A stretch of DNA of 37,134 bases from Comamonadaceae bacterium. GTDB taxonomy: Bacteria > Pseudomonadota > Gammaproteobacteria > Burkholderiales > Burkholderiaceae_C. The stretch covers positions 1 through 37,134 of the forward strand of contig CANBUY010000023.1 in the NCBI GenBank assembly GCA_947372745.1, in the 5' to 3' direction. Below are positions 8,079 to 16,229 of this stretch, piece by piece (the stretch's first letter is position 1; every line of letters starts with the position of its first letter). The notes under the pieces are model-generated. The model was not told the DNA's origin. It did not search any database and was given only the letters and a program-made list of their open reading frames with translations. A program made the translations under genes and the position numbers.

Positions 8079-8657
8079 ATGCCCACACTTCTCAGCGTTC
8101 AGGTTTCTCAAGCGCGTCGCGTTCAAATCAACGGCCGCAGCGTTTTGACGGCCATCCACAAACAAGCCATTCAAGGCGATGTGCCGGTGATGCCCCTAGG
8201 TTTGATGGGCGATGAGCAGGCTGATTTGTCGGTCCACGGCGGACTGGATAAAGCCGTTTACGCCTACCCCAGCGAGCACTACCCGTTTTGGCAGGCGGCC
8301 AGACGCCAGGCGGGCTTGGCTGACATTGACGACGCCTTGCCGTTTGGCTCACTTGGCGAGAACCTGAGCTTGCAAGGCGTGCTGGAGGGCGAGGTTTGGA
8401 TTGGCGACGAGCTCAAATTTGAGCATTGCACCTTGCGCGTGACCCAGCCGCGCGAGCCTTGCTACAAGTTCAACGCCGCCATGGGTTTTAGTGGCGCCTC
8501 CAAAACCATGGCTTTGCAGGGTAACTGTGGGTTTTATCTGGCGGTTGACGAGCCTGGGCGGCTGCGGGCCGGTGAGTCATTTACCTGGGTGCCTGGTCCG
8601 CGTCGCTTAAGTTTGAAAGAGGCGTTTAACGCCAAGATGTTCAAGCACTTGCGCTGA
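8079..8657 (+). CDS. MOSC domain protein (YiiM-like)
   Basis: A 192-residue protein with a MOSC (molybdenum cofactor sulfurase C-terminal) domain. The signatures GLMGDEQADLSVHGGLDKAV (41-60) and YPSEHYPFW (63-71) are the YiiM-type core, followed by FGSLGENLS (89-97) and the conserved cysteine Cys128 in QPREPCYKFN, the likely Moco-sulfur ligand. E. coli YiiM takes part in Moco-dependent detoxification of N-hydroxylated bases and related compounds; the substrate here is not predictable. The ATG at 8079 is 22 bases after the dehydrogenase stop, so it may be co-transcribed; an upstream in-frame ATG at 8046 would overlap that gene and lacks conserved residues. Confidence 0.85.
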   Translation: MPTLLSVQVSQARRVQINGRSVLTAIHKQAIQGDVPVMPLGLMGDEQADLSVHGGLDKAVYAYPSEHYPFWQAARRQAGLADIDDALPFGSLGENLSLQGVLEGEVWIGDELKFEHCTLRVTQPREPCYKFNAAMGFSGASKTMALQGNCGFYLAVDEPGRLRAGESFTWVPGPRRLSLKEAFNAKMFKHLR

Positions 8658-8671
8658 AAACACCTTTGCGC

Positions 8672-8754
8672 CGTCACTGCGAGCGTAGCGTGGCAGTCCA
8701 TGACTTTGTTATTGGCTCGGCACGATGGACTGCCGCGCTGCGCTCGCAGTGACG
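8672..8754. repeat. REP-like long palindrome, copy 1
   Basis: Two 30-base arms, 8672-8701 and 8725-8754, are complementary at 28 of 30 positions; both exceptions are G-U pairs in plus-strand RNA, so the arms pair fully. The arms begin CGTCACTGCGAGCG and end with GCTCGCAGTGACG. The 23-base loop contains GGCTCGGCACGATGG-type sequence that also matches copy 2 at 18544-18652. It lies between the converging MOSC and acyltransferase genes and could act as a bidirectional transcription barrier. No T-run follows, so it is not a standard intrinsic terminator. Confidence 0.85.
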
Positions 8755-8807
8755 GATGCGAGAATAGGCGATGAAAATGTGAGCTGCTCAAGCAAGCCCT
8801 TAAATGG

Positions 8808-9701
8808 CTAAGACCTGATTAGGCTCTTAATAGTTGCTTCCTTAGCCTGCCACAAATCTTGCACCCAGCGTTGGTAAGCTTCGCGCACGGCGGGGTCGTT
8901 TTCGTAGTCGCCTTGCACCAAATCTTGGGGGACCGGCAAGGCCCGCACCCGCACGATAACGTGGTGCAACTTGCCATGAAGGAATGCCCAAAAATTCACC
9001 GGGCCGTCGGGGTAAACAATCGTCACATCCAGAATCGCCTCAAATTTATCGCCCATGGCGTTGAGCGCCAGCGCCATGCCGCCCGCCTTGGGTTTGAGCA
9101 AATGAGGGTAGGGCGATTGCTGGCGGGCGTGTTTGGCCGGGGTGAAGCGTGTGCCCTCCATGAAATTCATGACGCTGGTGGGGATGAGCGCAAATTTTTC
9201 GCAGGCTTTGCGGGTGGTGGCCCGGTCTTTGCCGCGCATCTCGGGGTGCTTTTTCAGAAAAGCTTCACTGTGGCGGCGCATGAACGGAAAGTCCAACGCC
9301 CACCAGGCCAGGCCCATCACAGGCACCCAAATTAGTTGCTGCTTGAGGAAAAATTTGAGCAAGGGAATGCGGTGGTTGAACAAGTGCTGCAGCACCAAAA
9401 TATCCACCCAGGACTGGTGGTTGCAGTTCACCAGGTACCAGCCTTTTTTATTGAGCCCGTCCAAGCCCTGCACATCCCATACCGTGCGCTGAGTCAGGCG
9501 CATCCAGCCACTGTTGCCAGAAATCCAGGCCTCGGCAATGCGCAGCAACACCGGGTCAATCAGAAGCCGCATTGCCTTCAAGGGCATGACCAGTTTCAAA
9601 GTAGAAAACAGCAGCAAGATGGGCACCCAGAACAGGGCGTTCAACACCATCAGGACGGTGGAGATCAAGCCCACCAAGAGCGGGGGTAAAAAATTGAGCA
9701 T
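8808..9701 (-). CDS. PlsC-type 1-acylglycerol-3-phosphate acyltransferase (YihG-like)
   Basis: A 297-residue membrane acyltransferase. An N-terminal hydrophobic stretch (about 5-40) is followed by the catalytic NHQSWVD motif (His95, Asp100; the HX4D box) and by NFMEGTRFTP (179-188), the EGTR phosphate-binding box. Further membrane-facing hydrophobic sequence lies around 118-138. The family moves an acyl chain from acyl-ACP or acyl-CoA to lysophosphatidate or a similar acceptor at the inner membrane. Length and motif variant (FMEGTR for FPEGTR) suggest the YihG subgroup rather than the main PlsC. Convergent with the MOSC gene. Confidence 0.85.
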   Translation of the reverse strand: MLNFLPPLLVGLISTVLMVLNALFWVPILLLFSTLKLVMPLKAMRLLIDPVLLRIAEAWISGNSGWMRLTQRTVWDVQGLDGLNKKGWYLVNCNHQSWVDILVLQHLFNHRIPLLKFFLKQQLIWVPVMGLAWWALDFPFMRRHSEAFLKKHPEMRGKDRATTRKACEKFALIPTSVMNFMEGTRFTPAKHARQQSPYPHLLKPKAGGMALALNAMGDKFEAILDVTIVYPDGPVNFWAFLHGKLHHVIVRVRALPVPQDLVQGDYENDPAVREAYQRWVQDLWQAKEATIKSLIRS

Positions 9702-9725
9702 GGGCTGAAATTTGATTCTTGGAAG

Positions 9726-9754
9726 TTGACTGAATCATACCGAGCCCATATTTT
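9726..9754 (+). promoter_or_regulatory. Candidate sigma-70 promoter
   Basis: TTGACT (9726-9731) and TATTTT (9749-9754) are separated by 17 bases in the divergent gap, about 80 bases upstream of the oxidoreductase start. The match is good at -35 and fair at -10. Activity is not shown. Confidence 0.4.
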
Positions 9755-9834
9755 CGCTCTCAGCGACGGACTTGGGTTTGCGTTTAGTAACGCCTTTGTA
9801 ACCATTTAGGCTCAATTTCAAGCATCATTAGGGC

Positions 9835-10947
9835 ATGACGACAGACACCCAACCCACAATGACGCCCGCCCAAAAGCCCCTGCAAGTTGCCCTGGTCGGC
9901 TACGGCAACGCCGGCCGCATTTTTCACGCACCGCTAATTTTCGGCGTGCCCGGCCTGCACTTGGCCTGCATTTGCTCCAGCAAGCCCGACGCGGTGCTCG
10001 CCGATTGGCCGAACGTGCGCGTGGTCGCCACGCCTGAGGCCGTGTTTGCCGACCCCGGAATTGACTTGGTGGTGATTGCCACCAGCAACGAAAGCCATTT
10101 CCCCTTGGCCAAAGCGGCGCTTTTGGCTGGCAAACATGTGGTGGTGGACAAGCCCTGCGCCGTCACGCTGGCTGAAACTGACGAGCTGCTGGCCACGGCC
10201 TTGGCGCAAAACCGGGTACTCACCGTCTTTCAAAACCGCCGTTTTGATTCGGATTTTTTGGTGCTTAAAGAAGTGCTGGCCAGTGGACAACTGGGGCGGG
10301 TGGTGCATGTGGAGTCGCATTTTGACCGCTACCGTCCCCAAGTGCCGGGGCGCTGGCGCGATGAAAACCTGCCCGGTTCAGGGCTTTGGTTTGACCTGGG
10401 CGCCCATTTGGTGGACCAAGTGCTGCAGCTTTTTGGCCCGCCTGATGCTGTGCAGGTTGATCTGGCGACACAACGTGAGGGCGCACAAGTCAATGACTGG
10501 TTTCATGCGCAGCTTAAGTTTGAGAGCCGTCACCCTGGTTTGCGCGTCATCTTGCACGGCAGCGCCTTGGTGCCCGAGATCGGGCCGCGTTGGACGGTTC
10601 ATGGCACGTCAGGCTCGTTCATCAAATACGGGCTGGACCCGCAGGAAGACGCGCTTAAGGCGGGTCGCCGCCCGCAGCTCACTGCCTTGCAGGACTGGGG
10701 GCACGACCCCAATGTGGGGCAGGTGGTGCGCCACGAAGCGATGGATGCAGACGGGGGAGATACTCAGCGCGTGGTGCGTGCTGCGCCCGATGTTCCCGGC
10801 AACTACCTGCTTTATTACAGCCAGTTACGCGATCATTTGGCTGGGCAAGGCCCTGTTCCTGTCACCCAAGAGCAGGTGCGCCAAGTGATGGCGATTCTGA
10901 CTTTGGGTGAGCAAAGCGCGCGTGAAGGGCGGTTTTTAGCGCTATAA
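9835..10947 (+). CDS. Gfo/Idh/MocA family NAD(P)-dependent oxidoreductase
   Basis: A 370-residue cytoplasmic dehydrogenase. The N-terminal Rossmann fold is marked by VALVGYGNAGRIFHAPLI (18-35), and VVVIATSNESH (79-88 region) follows. The lysine motif is HVVVDKPCAVT with Lys106 (usually EKP). The C-terminal domain contains GLWFDLGAHLVDQ (183-195), whose Asp187 and His191 occupy the usual catalytic positions. The sequence resembles the YdgJ/YvaA-like subgroup acting on sugars or inositols, but the substrate cannot be named. It stands alone between a divergent acyltransferase and the radical SAM gene, with no carbohydrate transport genes beside it. Confidence 0.87.
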   Translation: MTTDTQPTMTPAQKPLQVALVGYGNAGRIFHAPLIFGVPGLHLACICSSKPDAVLADWPNVRVVATPEAVFADPGIDLVVIATSNESHFPLAKAALLAGKHVVVDKPCAVTLAETDELLATALAQNRVLTVFQNRRFDSDFLVLKEVLASGQLGRVVHVESHFDRYRPQVPGRWRDENLPGSGLWFDLGAHLVDQVLQLFGPPDAVQVDLATQREGAQVNDWFHAQLKFESRHPGLRVILHGSALVPEIGPRWTVHGTSGSFIKYGLDPQEDALKAGRRPQLTALQDWGHDPNVGQVVRHEAMDADGGDTQRVVRAAPDVPGNYLLYYSQLRDHLAGQGPVPVTQEQVRQVMAILTLGEQSAREGRFLAL

Positions 10948-11041
10948 AGCCTTGCACCATGGCTGGACTCAGTAACCATTCAAGAGGCGCTGGAAAGCGT
11001 AAAACCTTACACTCTTAGGTTGTCTCTTTTTGGTCTCCTCC

Positions 11042-13456
11042 ATGAACGCCCCCGTTGACGTCTCCTTTTTTGCGCGATCTGCCAAACCCCTGACCAGTTA
11101 TAAAAAATACTGGGCTGCCCGTTTTGGCACGGCCAAATTTTTGCCGATGAGCCGCGCCGAAATGGAGAAACTGGGCTGGGACAGTTGCGACATCATTCTG
11201 GTGACCGGCGATGCCTATGTCGACCACCCCAGTTTCGGCATGGCCGTCATTGGCCGCATGTTGGAGGCGCAGGGCTTTCGGGTCGGCATCATCTCGCAGC
11301 CTGACTGGCAAAGCGCGGACCCGTTCAAGGTGCTGGGCAAGCCCAATTTGTTTTGGGGCGTGACGGCAGGCAACATGGATTCCATGATCAACCGCTACAC
11401 GGCTGACCGCAAGATCCGCAGCGACGACGCCTACACCGCCGGCGACATCGGTGGCAAGCGCCCCGACCGCGCCGCCATTGTGTACAGCCAGCGCTGCCGC
11501 GAAGCTTATAAAGACGTGCCCATTATTTTGGGCGGCATTGAAGGCTCGCTGCGCCGCATTGCCCATTACGATTACTGGTCTGATAAAGTGCGCCGCTCCA
11601 TCGTGGTGGATGCCAAGTGCGACCTGCTGCTTTACGGCAACGCCGAACGTGCCATTGTTGAAATCGCCCACCGCTTGGCCGCCAACGAGCCAGTAGCCCA
11701 AATGACCGATGTGCGCGGCACCGCCTTTGTGCGCCGCCCGGATGACGTCACCGGAAAAGGCTGGTTCGAAATTGACTCCACCAGCGTGGATGAAGTCGGT
11801 CGCGTCGAAGCCCACGTCAACCCCTACATGACCACCAGCGAGCAAGCGGCCGAGCAGGGCACTACTTGCAGCAAAGAAGACGGCGCGGCTGGTGCTCCTG
11901 AAATAGTAGCTGGTACAGCAATCCCTGCGGTCATTGCAGGCCAAAATGATCCAAAAATTGAAGTCAACCCGGCGATCAAGCCGCTGACCTTTGTGTTGAA
12001 CCCCATGTTGCCCTCAGGCAGCGGCAAGCTGCGCGTGCCCCCGCGTGACCGCTCGGTCATTCGCCTGCCCAGCTTTGAGCAGGTCAAGTCTGACCCCGTG
12101 CTCTATGCCCACGCCAACCGCGTGCTGCACCTGGAAACCAACCCCGGAAATGCTAGAGCCCTGGTGCAGGCGCACGGCGAGGGCGTGACCGCCCGCGATG
12201 TCTGGATTACAGCCCCGCCCATCCCGCTGACCACGGCTGAGATGGACTTCGTGTTTGACTTGCCCTACGCCCGCAGCCCGCACCCTATTTACGCCGACGA
12301 GAACGGCAGCCATGACGGCGTGACCAAAATCCCCGCGTGGGAGATGATCCGTTTCAGCATCAACATCATGCGTGGCTGCTTTGGCGGCTGCACCTTTTGC
12401 TCGATTACCGAGCACGAAGGCCGCATCATCCAAAGTCGCTCGGAAGACTCGGTCATCAAAGAGATTGAGGACATTCGAGACAAGGTGAAAGGCTTCACCG
12501 GCACCATTTCCGACTTGGGTGGCCCCACGGCCAATATGTACCGCTTGGGTTGCCGCAGCCCCGAGATTGAAGCCGCTTGCCGCAAACCAAGTTGCGTTTA
12601 CCCCGGTATTTGCCAAAACCTGACCACTGACCACGGCCCCCTGATCAAGATGTACCGCCGGGGGCGGGCGCTGCGTGGCGTGAAGAAGATTTTGGTTAGC
12701 TCTGGTCTGCGTTACGACCTCGCCGTGAAAAGCCCTGAGTACATCAAAGAACTGGTCACGCACCATGTGGGCGGCTACCTCAAAATAGCGCCCGAACACA
12801 CCGAGCAAGGTCCGCTCACCAAGATGATGAAGCCGGGCATTGGCTCTTACGACAAGTTCAAAACCCTGTTTGACAAATACTCGCTGGAGGCAGGCAAGAA
12901 GCAGTTTTTGATTCCCTACTTTATCGCCGCCCACCCCGGTACCAGCGACGAAGACATGATGAATCTGGCTGTTTGGCTCAAGAAAAACGGCTTTAGGGCC
13001 GACCAGGTGCAAACCTTTTACCCCTCGCCGATGGCCACCGCCACGGCGATGTACCACAGCAACAAAAACCCGTTGCGCAAGATTACCCGCGACAGCGAAA
13101 CCGTAGACATCGTGCGCGGTGACAAACGCCGCCGTCTGCACAAAGCCTTTTTGCGCTACCACGATGCCAACAATTGGCCGCTCTTGCGTGAGGCGCTCAA
13201 AACGATGGGTCGGGCGGACTTGATTGGCAATGGCAAACACCATTTGATCCCGACATTTCAGCCGCTGACCGATGGCAACTACACCAGTGCCCGCCGCAAA
13301 AACTCGACCACCGTGGGCGTCAAGCCCAGCAGCCCAGTCAAAGCGGTGAGCAGCCCGCAACCAGGCCGCATCTTGACCCAGCACACCGGCTTGCCGCCCC
13401 GAGACAATGGCTCTGGGCAAACAAAGCCAAAAGGCGCGGCGAAGTTTCGTCGTTGA
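11042..13456 (+). CDS. ygiQ: YgiQ family radical SAM protein
   Basis: An 804-residue protein of the YgiQ family (UPF0313). The N-terminal part (about 1-330) carries family blocks such as [20 protein letters not shown] and [20 protein letters not shown]. The radical SAM core begins at the cluster motif [17 protein letters not shown], with Cys446, Cys450 and Cys453 (CX3CX2C). [10 protein letters not shown] and [13 protein letters not shown] follow. It should bind a [4Fe-4S] cluster and cleave S-adenosylmethionine; the reaction is unknown to me. I use the ATG at 11042; a TTG 12 bases upstream is possible, and neither has a clear Shine-Dalgarno. At about residues 265-315 there is an Ala/Gly-rich insert containing a GCTCC-N7-GTAGC motif, and the C-terminal ~50 residues are low-complexity and basic. 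Confidence 0.9.
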   Translation: MNAPVDVSFFARSAKPLTSYKKYWAARFGTAKFLPMSRAEMEKLGWDSCDIILVTGDAYVDHPSFGMAVIGRMLEAQGFRVGIISQPDWQSADPFKVLGKPNLFWGVTAGNMDSMINRYTADRKIRSDDAYTAGDIGGKRPDRAAIVYSQRCREAYKDVPIILGGIEGSLRRIAHYDYWSDKVRRSIVVDAKCDLLLYGNAERAIVEIAHRLAANEPVAQMTDVRGTAFVRRPDDVTGKGWFEIDSTSVDEVGRVEAHVNPYMTTSEQAAEQGTTCSKEDGAAGAPEIVAGTAIPAVIAGQNDPKIEVNPAIKPLTFVLNPMLPSGSGKLRVPPRDRSVIRLPSFEQVKSDPVLYAHANRVLHLETNPGNARALVQAHGEGVTARDVWITAPPIPLTTAEMDFVFDLPYARSPHPIYADENGSHDGVTKIPAWEMIRFSINIMRGCFGGCTFCSITEHEGRIIQSRSEDSVIKEIEDIRDKVKGFTGTISDLGGPTANMYRLGCRSPEIEAACRKPSCVYPGICQNLTTDHGPLIKMYRRGRALRGVKKILVSSGLRYDLAVKSPEYIKELVTHHVGGYLKIAPEHTEQGPLTKMMKPGIGSYDKFKTLFDKYSLEAGKKQFLIPYFIAAHPGTSDEDMMNLAVWLKKNGFRADQVQTFYPSPMATATAMYHSNKNPLRKITRDSETVDIVRGDKRRRLHKAFLRYHDANNWPLLREALKTMGRADLIGNGKHHLIPTFQPLTDGNYTSARRKNSTTVGVKPSSPVKAVSSPQPGRILTQHTGLPPRDNGSGQTKPKGAAKFRR
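11894..11910 (+). repeat. GCTCC-N7-GTAGC motif inside ygiQ
   Basis: A degenerate member of the GCTAT-N7-RTAGC set. Its 7-base spacer (TGAAATA) is identical to that of the copy at 15237, and it is followed by TG and, 25 bases further, AGGCC, as at nadD. It is read in the same frame as the nadD copy (Ala at the first codon, Val-Ala at the last two) and sits in a variable insert of YgiQ. Confidence 0.4.
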
Positions 13457-13497
13457 TTTTGTTCACCCAGGCTGTAATGGCTTAGGGTGTATCCGGG

Positions 13498-14229
13498 TCA
13501 ATCCCCGCCATCAGGCACAAAAACATAGCCTACACCCCAAACGGTTTGGATAAATCGGGGGTTGGTGGGGTCTTCCTCGATGAGTTTGCGCAGGCGTGAC
13601 ACCTGGACGTCCAGGCTTCGGTCGAAGCTTTCAAAATCCCGGCCTCGCGCCATGTGGGCCAGTTTTTCGCGTGACAACGACTGTCTGGGGTGTCGGACCA
13701 AGGCCTTGAGCATGGCGAACTCCCCTGAGGTCAAGGGCAGGTCCTTGCCATCTTTGCGCAGTACCCGCGTGCCTAAATTAAGGGTGAAGTGCCCAAATTT
13801 AACGATTTCATTGTCCGCAGTGGGTGCGCCGGGCACCTCGGGCATGGGGCTGCGCCGCATTACGGCATGGATGCGTGCCAGCAGTTCGCGTGGGTTAAAG
13901 GGTTTGGTCAGGTAATCGTCGGCACCCAGTTCCAGCCCCACAATGCGGTCTGCCTCGTCACCTTTGGCGGTCAGCATGATGAGGGGCGTGAGGTCGTTGG
14001 CTGCCCGCAGACGCTTGCAGACCGACAAGCCTTCTTCCCCGCCCAGCATCAAATCAAGAATGATCATGTCGACCGACTCGCGCTGCAAAATGCGAGACAT
14101 TGCCTTGCTGTCGTCGGCTTGTAAGACCTCAAATCCTTCTTGACGCAGGTAGTTTTTCAACAACTCACGGGTGCGAATATCGTCATCGACGAGTAATATT
14201 TTGTCATTTCGCACAGACACTTGGCTCAT
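13498..14229 (-). CDS. ompR: OmpR-type two-component response regulator
   Basis: A 243-residue regulator. The receiver domain (about 8-125) contains the acidic pair Asp15/Asp16 in ILLVDDD, phospho-acceptor Asp59 in MIILDLMLGGEEG, Thr87 in MLTAKGDE and Lys109 in DDYLTKPFNPREL. The C-terminal winged helix (about 145-238) ends with SLDVQVSRLRKLIEEDP and TVWGVGYVF, close to OmpR. I start at the ATG at 14229; the upstream extension to 14301 is unlike the family. No histidine kinase gene is adjacent: the next gene downstream (ygiQ) is convergent. It may control osmotic or porin functions as OmpR does, or something else; the partner kinase must lie elsewhere. Confidence 0.88.
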   Translation of the reverse strand: MSQVSVRNDKILLVDDDIRTRELLKNYLRQEGFEVLQADDSKAMSRILQRESVDMIILDLMLGGEEGLSVCKRLRAANDLTPLIMLTAKGDEADRIVGLELGADDYLTKPFNPRELLARIHAVMRRSPMPEVPGAPTADNEIVKFGHFTLNLGTRVLRKDGKDLPLTSGEFAMLKALVRHPRQSLSREKLAHMARGRDFESFDRSLDVQVSRLRKLIEEDPTNPRFIQTVWGVGYVFVPDGGD

Positions 14230-14315
14230 GGAGGCACCGCATAGTTGGTAACACGTCCCATTCTGCGTGCCCATGGCGGCGGCGTTAGTGATTGACCGCA
14301 AGTGAGCGCGAGTGC

Positions 14316-14337
14316 TTACAAATTATTACTTTTGTAA
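14316..14337. promoter_or_regulatory. Candidate OmpR-family binding site
   Basis: TTACAAA (14316-14322) and TTTGTAA (14331-14337) form a perfect 7-base inverted repeat around 8 bases. The same stretch also reads as TTAC repeated with a 10-base period, close to the direct-repeat spacing used by OmpR/PhoB regulators. It lies about 87 bases upstream of the ompR start, so autoregulation is plausible. Confidence 0.35.
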
Positions 14338-14423
14338 CCCGCCCAGGCGACGACGTTTGGGTTAAAGGGTTTTCGCCCTCAACAGCCCAACCACTGTGCG
14401 TTGCCTGCTCTCATTAATGTGCC

Positions 14424-15206
14424 TTATTGGGCGGTCCAGCCGCCGTCCATATTCCATGCCACGCCACGCACATTAACGCCTGCGGGTGAGCAGAAGAAGA
14501 CGGCCAAAGCGCCCAGTTCTTCAGGGGTGGTGAACTGCATGGAAGGTTCTTTTTCGCCTAACAACTGCTTGGTCGCGTCTGAAATTGAAATGCCCTGGGC
14601 CTGTGCTTTGGCATCAACCTGTTTTTGAACCAGCGGAGTCAGCACCCAACCAGGGCAAATGGCGTTGCAGGTCACGCCCGAGGTGGCGTTTTCCAACGCG
14701 GTGACCTTGGTCAAGCCCACCACACCGTGTTTGGCGGCCACATAAGCTGACTTTTCTGCTGAACCCACCAAGCCGTGGATAGAGGCCACGTTGATGATGC
14801 GTCCCCATCCTTTGCCGTTATCGGCGGCTTGCATGGCAGGCAGCGCCAAACGCGTGGCGTGAAAAGCACTGCTCAGGTTGATGGCAATGATGGCGTCCCA
14901 GCGTTCAACCGGGAAGTTTTCAATGCGGGCCACATGTTGAATGCCGGCGTTGTTGACCAAAATGTCCACCTGCCCAAACTGGGCGGCAGCAAAGGCCATC
15001 ATGGCTTCAATTTCTGCGGGTTTGCTCATGTCAGCGCCGTGGTAAACCACTTTGACACCCAAAGCCGCGACTTCAGCCTGGCTACCTTCGATGTCGCCGA
15101 AGCCGTTCATGACGATGTTGGCGCCTTCTTTGGCCAAAGCCTTGGCAATACCAAGGCCAATCCCGCTGGTGGACCCGGTGACGAGGGCTGTTTTACCTTT
15201 GAGCAT
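14424..15206 (-). CDS. bdhA: 3-hydroxybutyrate dehydrogenase (short-chain dehydrogenase)
   Basis: A 260-residue NAD-dependent SDR enzyme interconverting 3-hydroxybutyrate and acetoacetate, typical of polyhydroxybutyrate-using betaproteobacteria. The cofactor motif is VTGSTSGIGLG (9-19), the structural motif VNNAGIQHVARIE (84-96), and the catalytic residues are Ser142 (ASIHGLVGS), Tyr155 and Lys159 (SAYVAAKHG). NAICPGWVLTPLV and the C-terminal NMDGGWTAQ are characteristic of BdhA. The ATG at 15206 has GGAGA nine bases upstream, which decides the start; a longer frame to 15431 would overlap the divergent hydrolase gene. No phaC or phaZ gene is in the window. Confidence 0.92.
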   Translation of the reverse strand: MLKGKTALVTGSTSGIGLGIAKALAKEGANIVMNGFGDIEGSQAEVAALGVKVVYHGADMSKPAEIEAMMAFAAAQFGQVDILVNNAGIQHVARIENFPVERWDAIIAINLSSAFHATRLALPAMQAADNGKGWGRIINVASIHGLVGSAEKSAYVAAKHGVVGLTKVTALENATSGVTCNAICPGWVLTPLVQKQVDAKAQAQGISISDATKQLLGEKEPSMQFTTPEELGALAVFFCSPAGVNVRGVAWNMDGGWTAQ

Positions 15207-15236
15207 GAAATTCTCCGTAAGAGCGCAGTGGGAACT

Positions 15237-15253
15237 GCTATTGAAATAGGATG
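15237..15253 (+). repeat. Degenerate GCTAT-N7 motif upstream of bdhA
   Basis: GCTAT is followed by the spacer TGAAATA and then GGATG instead of GTAGC. The spacer is identical to that in ygiQ at 11899-11905. It lies in the 111-base divergent gap between bdhA and the alpha/beta hydrolase and may be a decayed copy of the dispersed element. Confidence 0.25.
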
Positions 15254-15317
15254 TAATCGACGTAACGGCATCCCGACTATGTGGATGCTCCGACTGTATC
15301 AAAGCATTGAGCCCACT

Positions 15318-16211
15318 ATGTCTGAACCCACGCTTCATTTTGTCAATTGTCCTGATGCCCAAGGCAGTCACCGCATGGCCTATTGGCAATGGGGCAATCC
15401 CCAGGCTGAGCATGTGGTGCTGTGTGTGCACGGGTTATCGCGTCAGGGACGGGACTTTGACGTTTTGGCACGCGCCCTGATCGCGCAATCACCTGAGCTT
15501 AAAGTGGTCTGCCCGGACGTGGTCGGGCGTGGTCAAAGTGACTATCTGGCCGACCCGGCGGGTTATCAGATTCCTGCCTATGCCGCCGATATGCTGGCGC
15601 TCTTGGCCGACCTCAAACCCAAAACGCTGGATTGGGTGGGCACCAGCATGGGGGGCTTGATTGGTTTGGTCATCAGTGGCCAGCCCGAGCTGCCTTTAAG
15701 CACGCCGGTGCGCCGACTCGTCCTTAACGACGTGGGTCCGGTCATTGAGTGGCAGGCTTTGCAGCGCATTGGCGAGTATCTGGGGCGGCCCTTGAACTTT
15801 GCTTCCGTGAGTGCTGCGTCTGATTTTTTGCTTTTAATTTCTCCCAGTTTTGGGCCGCACACGCCAGAAGCTTGGCGGGCCTTGTCAGGCCCCATGATTA
15901 AACCAATTCATGATGGCAGTGGGCAATTTGCCCTGCATTACGACCCTGCCATTGCCGTGCCTTTTAGTGGCATCACGCCTGAGGCGGCCTTGCAGGGCGA
16001 GGCTTTGCTCTGGCATTTATACGACGCTATCACGGCGACGACCTTGCTAACCCGGGGTGAGCAGTCAGATTTGCTGTCGCCAGAGACCGCGCACGCAATG
16101 ACCCAGCGCGGCCCCAAAGCGCAGCTGATCGAGTTTGCAGGCGTCGGCCATGCACCCACGTTTGTCGCGCCAGACCAGGTGCAAGCCGTGGCATCGTTCC
16201 TGCTTAATTAA
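15318..16211 (+). CDS. Alpha/beta hydrolase
   Basis: A 297-residue cytoplasmic alpha/beta hydrolase without a signal peptide. The oxyanion segment VVLCVHGLSRQGRDFD (33-48) is followed by VVCPDVVGRGQSDYL (63-77). The nucleophile is Ser110 in WVGTSMGGLIG, and the triad is probably completed by Asp251 (GEQSDLLS) and His278 (GVGHAPTF). I start at the ATG at 15318; the open frame reaches back to 14775, but that part runs antisense through bdhA and shows no hydrolase features. The family includes esterases and C-C bond hydrolases; the substrate is unknown. The divergent 3-hydroxybutyrate dehydrogenase could hint at hydroxyalkanoate oligomers, but this is speculation. Confidence 0.82.
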   Translation: MSEPTLHFVNCPDAQGSHRMAYWQWGNPQAEHVVLCVHGLSRQGRDFDVLARALIAQSPELKVVCPDVVGRGQSDYLADPAGYQIPAYAADMLALLADLKPKTLDWVGTSMGGLIGLVISGQPELPLSTPVRRLVLNDVGPVIEWQALQRIGEYLGRPLNFASVSAASDFLLLISPSFGPHTPEAWRALSGPMIKPIHDGSGQFALHYDPAIAVPFSGITPEAALQGEALLWHLYDAITATTLLTRGEQSDLLSPETAHAMTQRGPKAQLIEFAGVGHAPTFVAPDQVQAVASFLLN

Positions 16212-16229
16212 GAATTTACTGATTTTTGG

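Noticed and set aside
10981..11040. AACCT/AGGTT hairpin followed by T-rich sequence before ygiQ
   Set aside because: Only a 5-bp stem, low in GC, and the T-run is interrupted; not a convincing terminator or attenuator.
14357..14390. Composite hairpin (TTGGG/CCCAA outer, AGGG/CCCT inner) downstream of bdhA
   Set aside because: Stems are short, with internal mismatches and no T-run; too weak to call a terminator.
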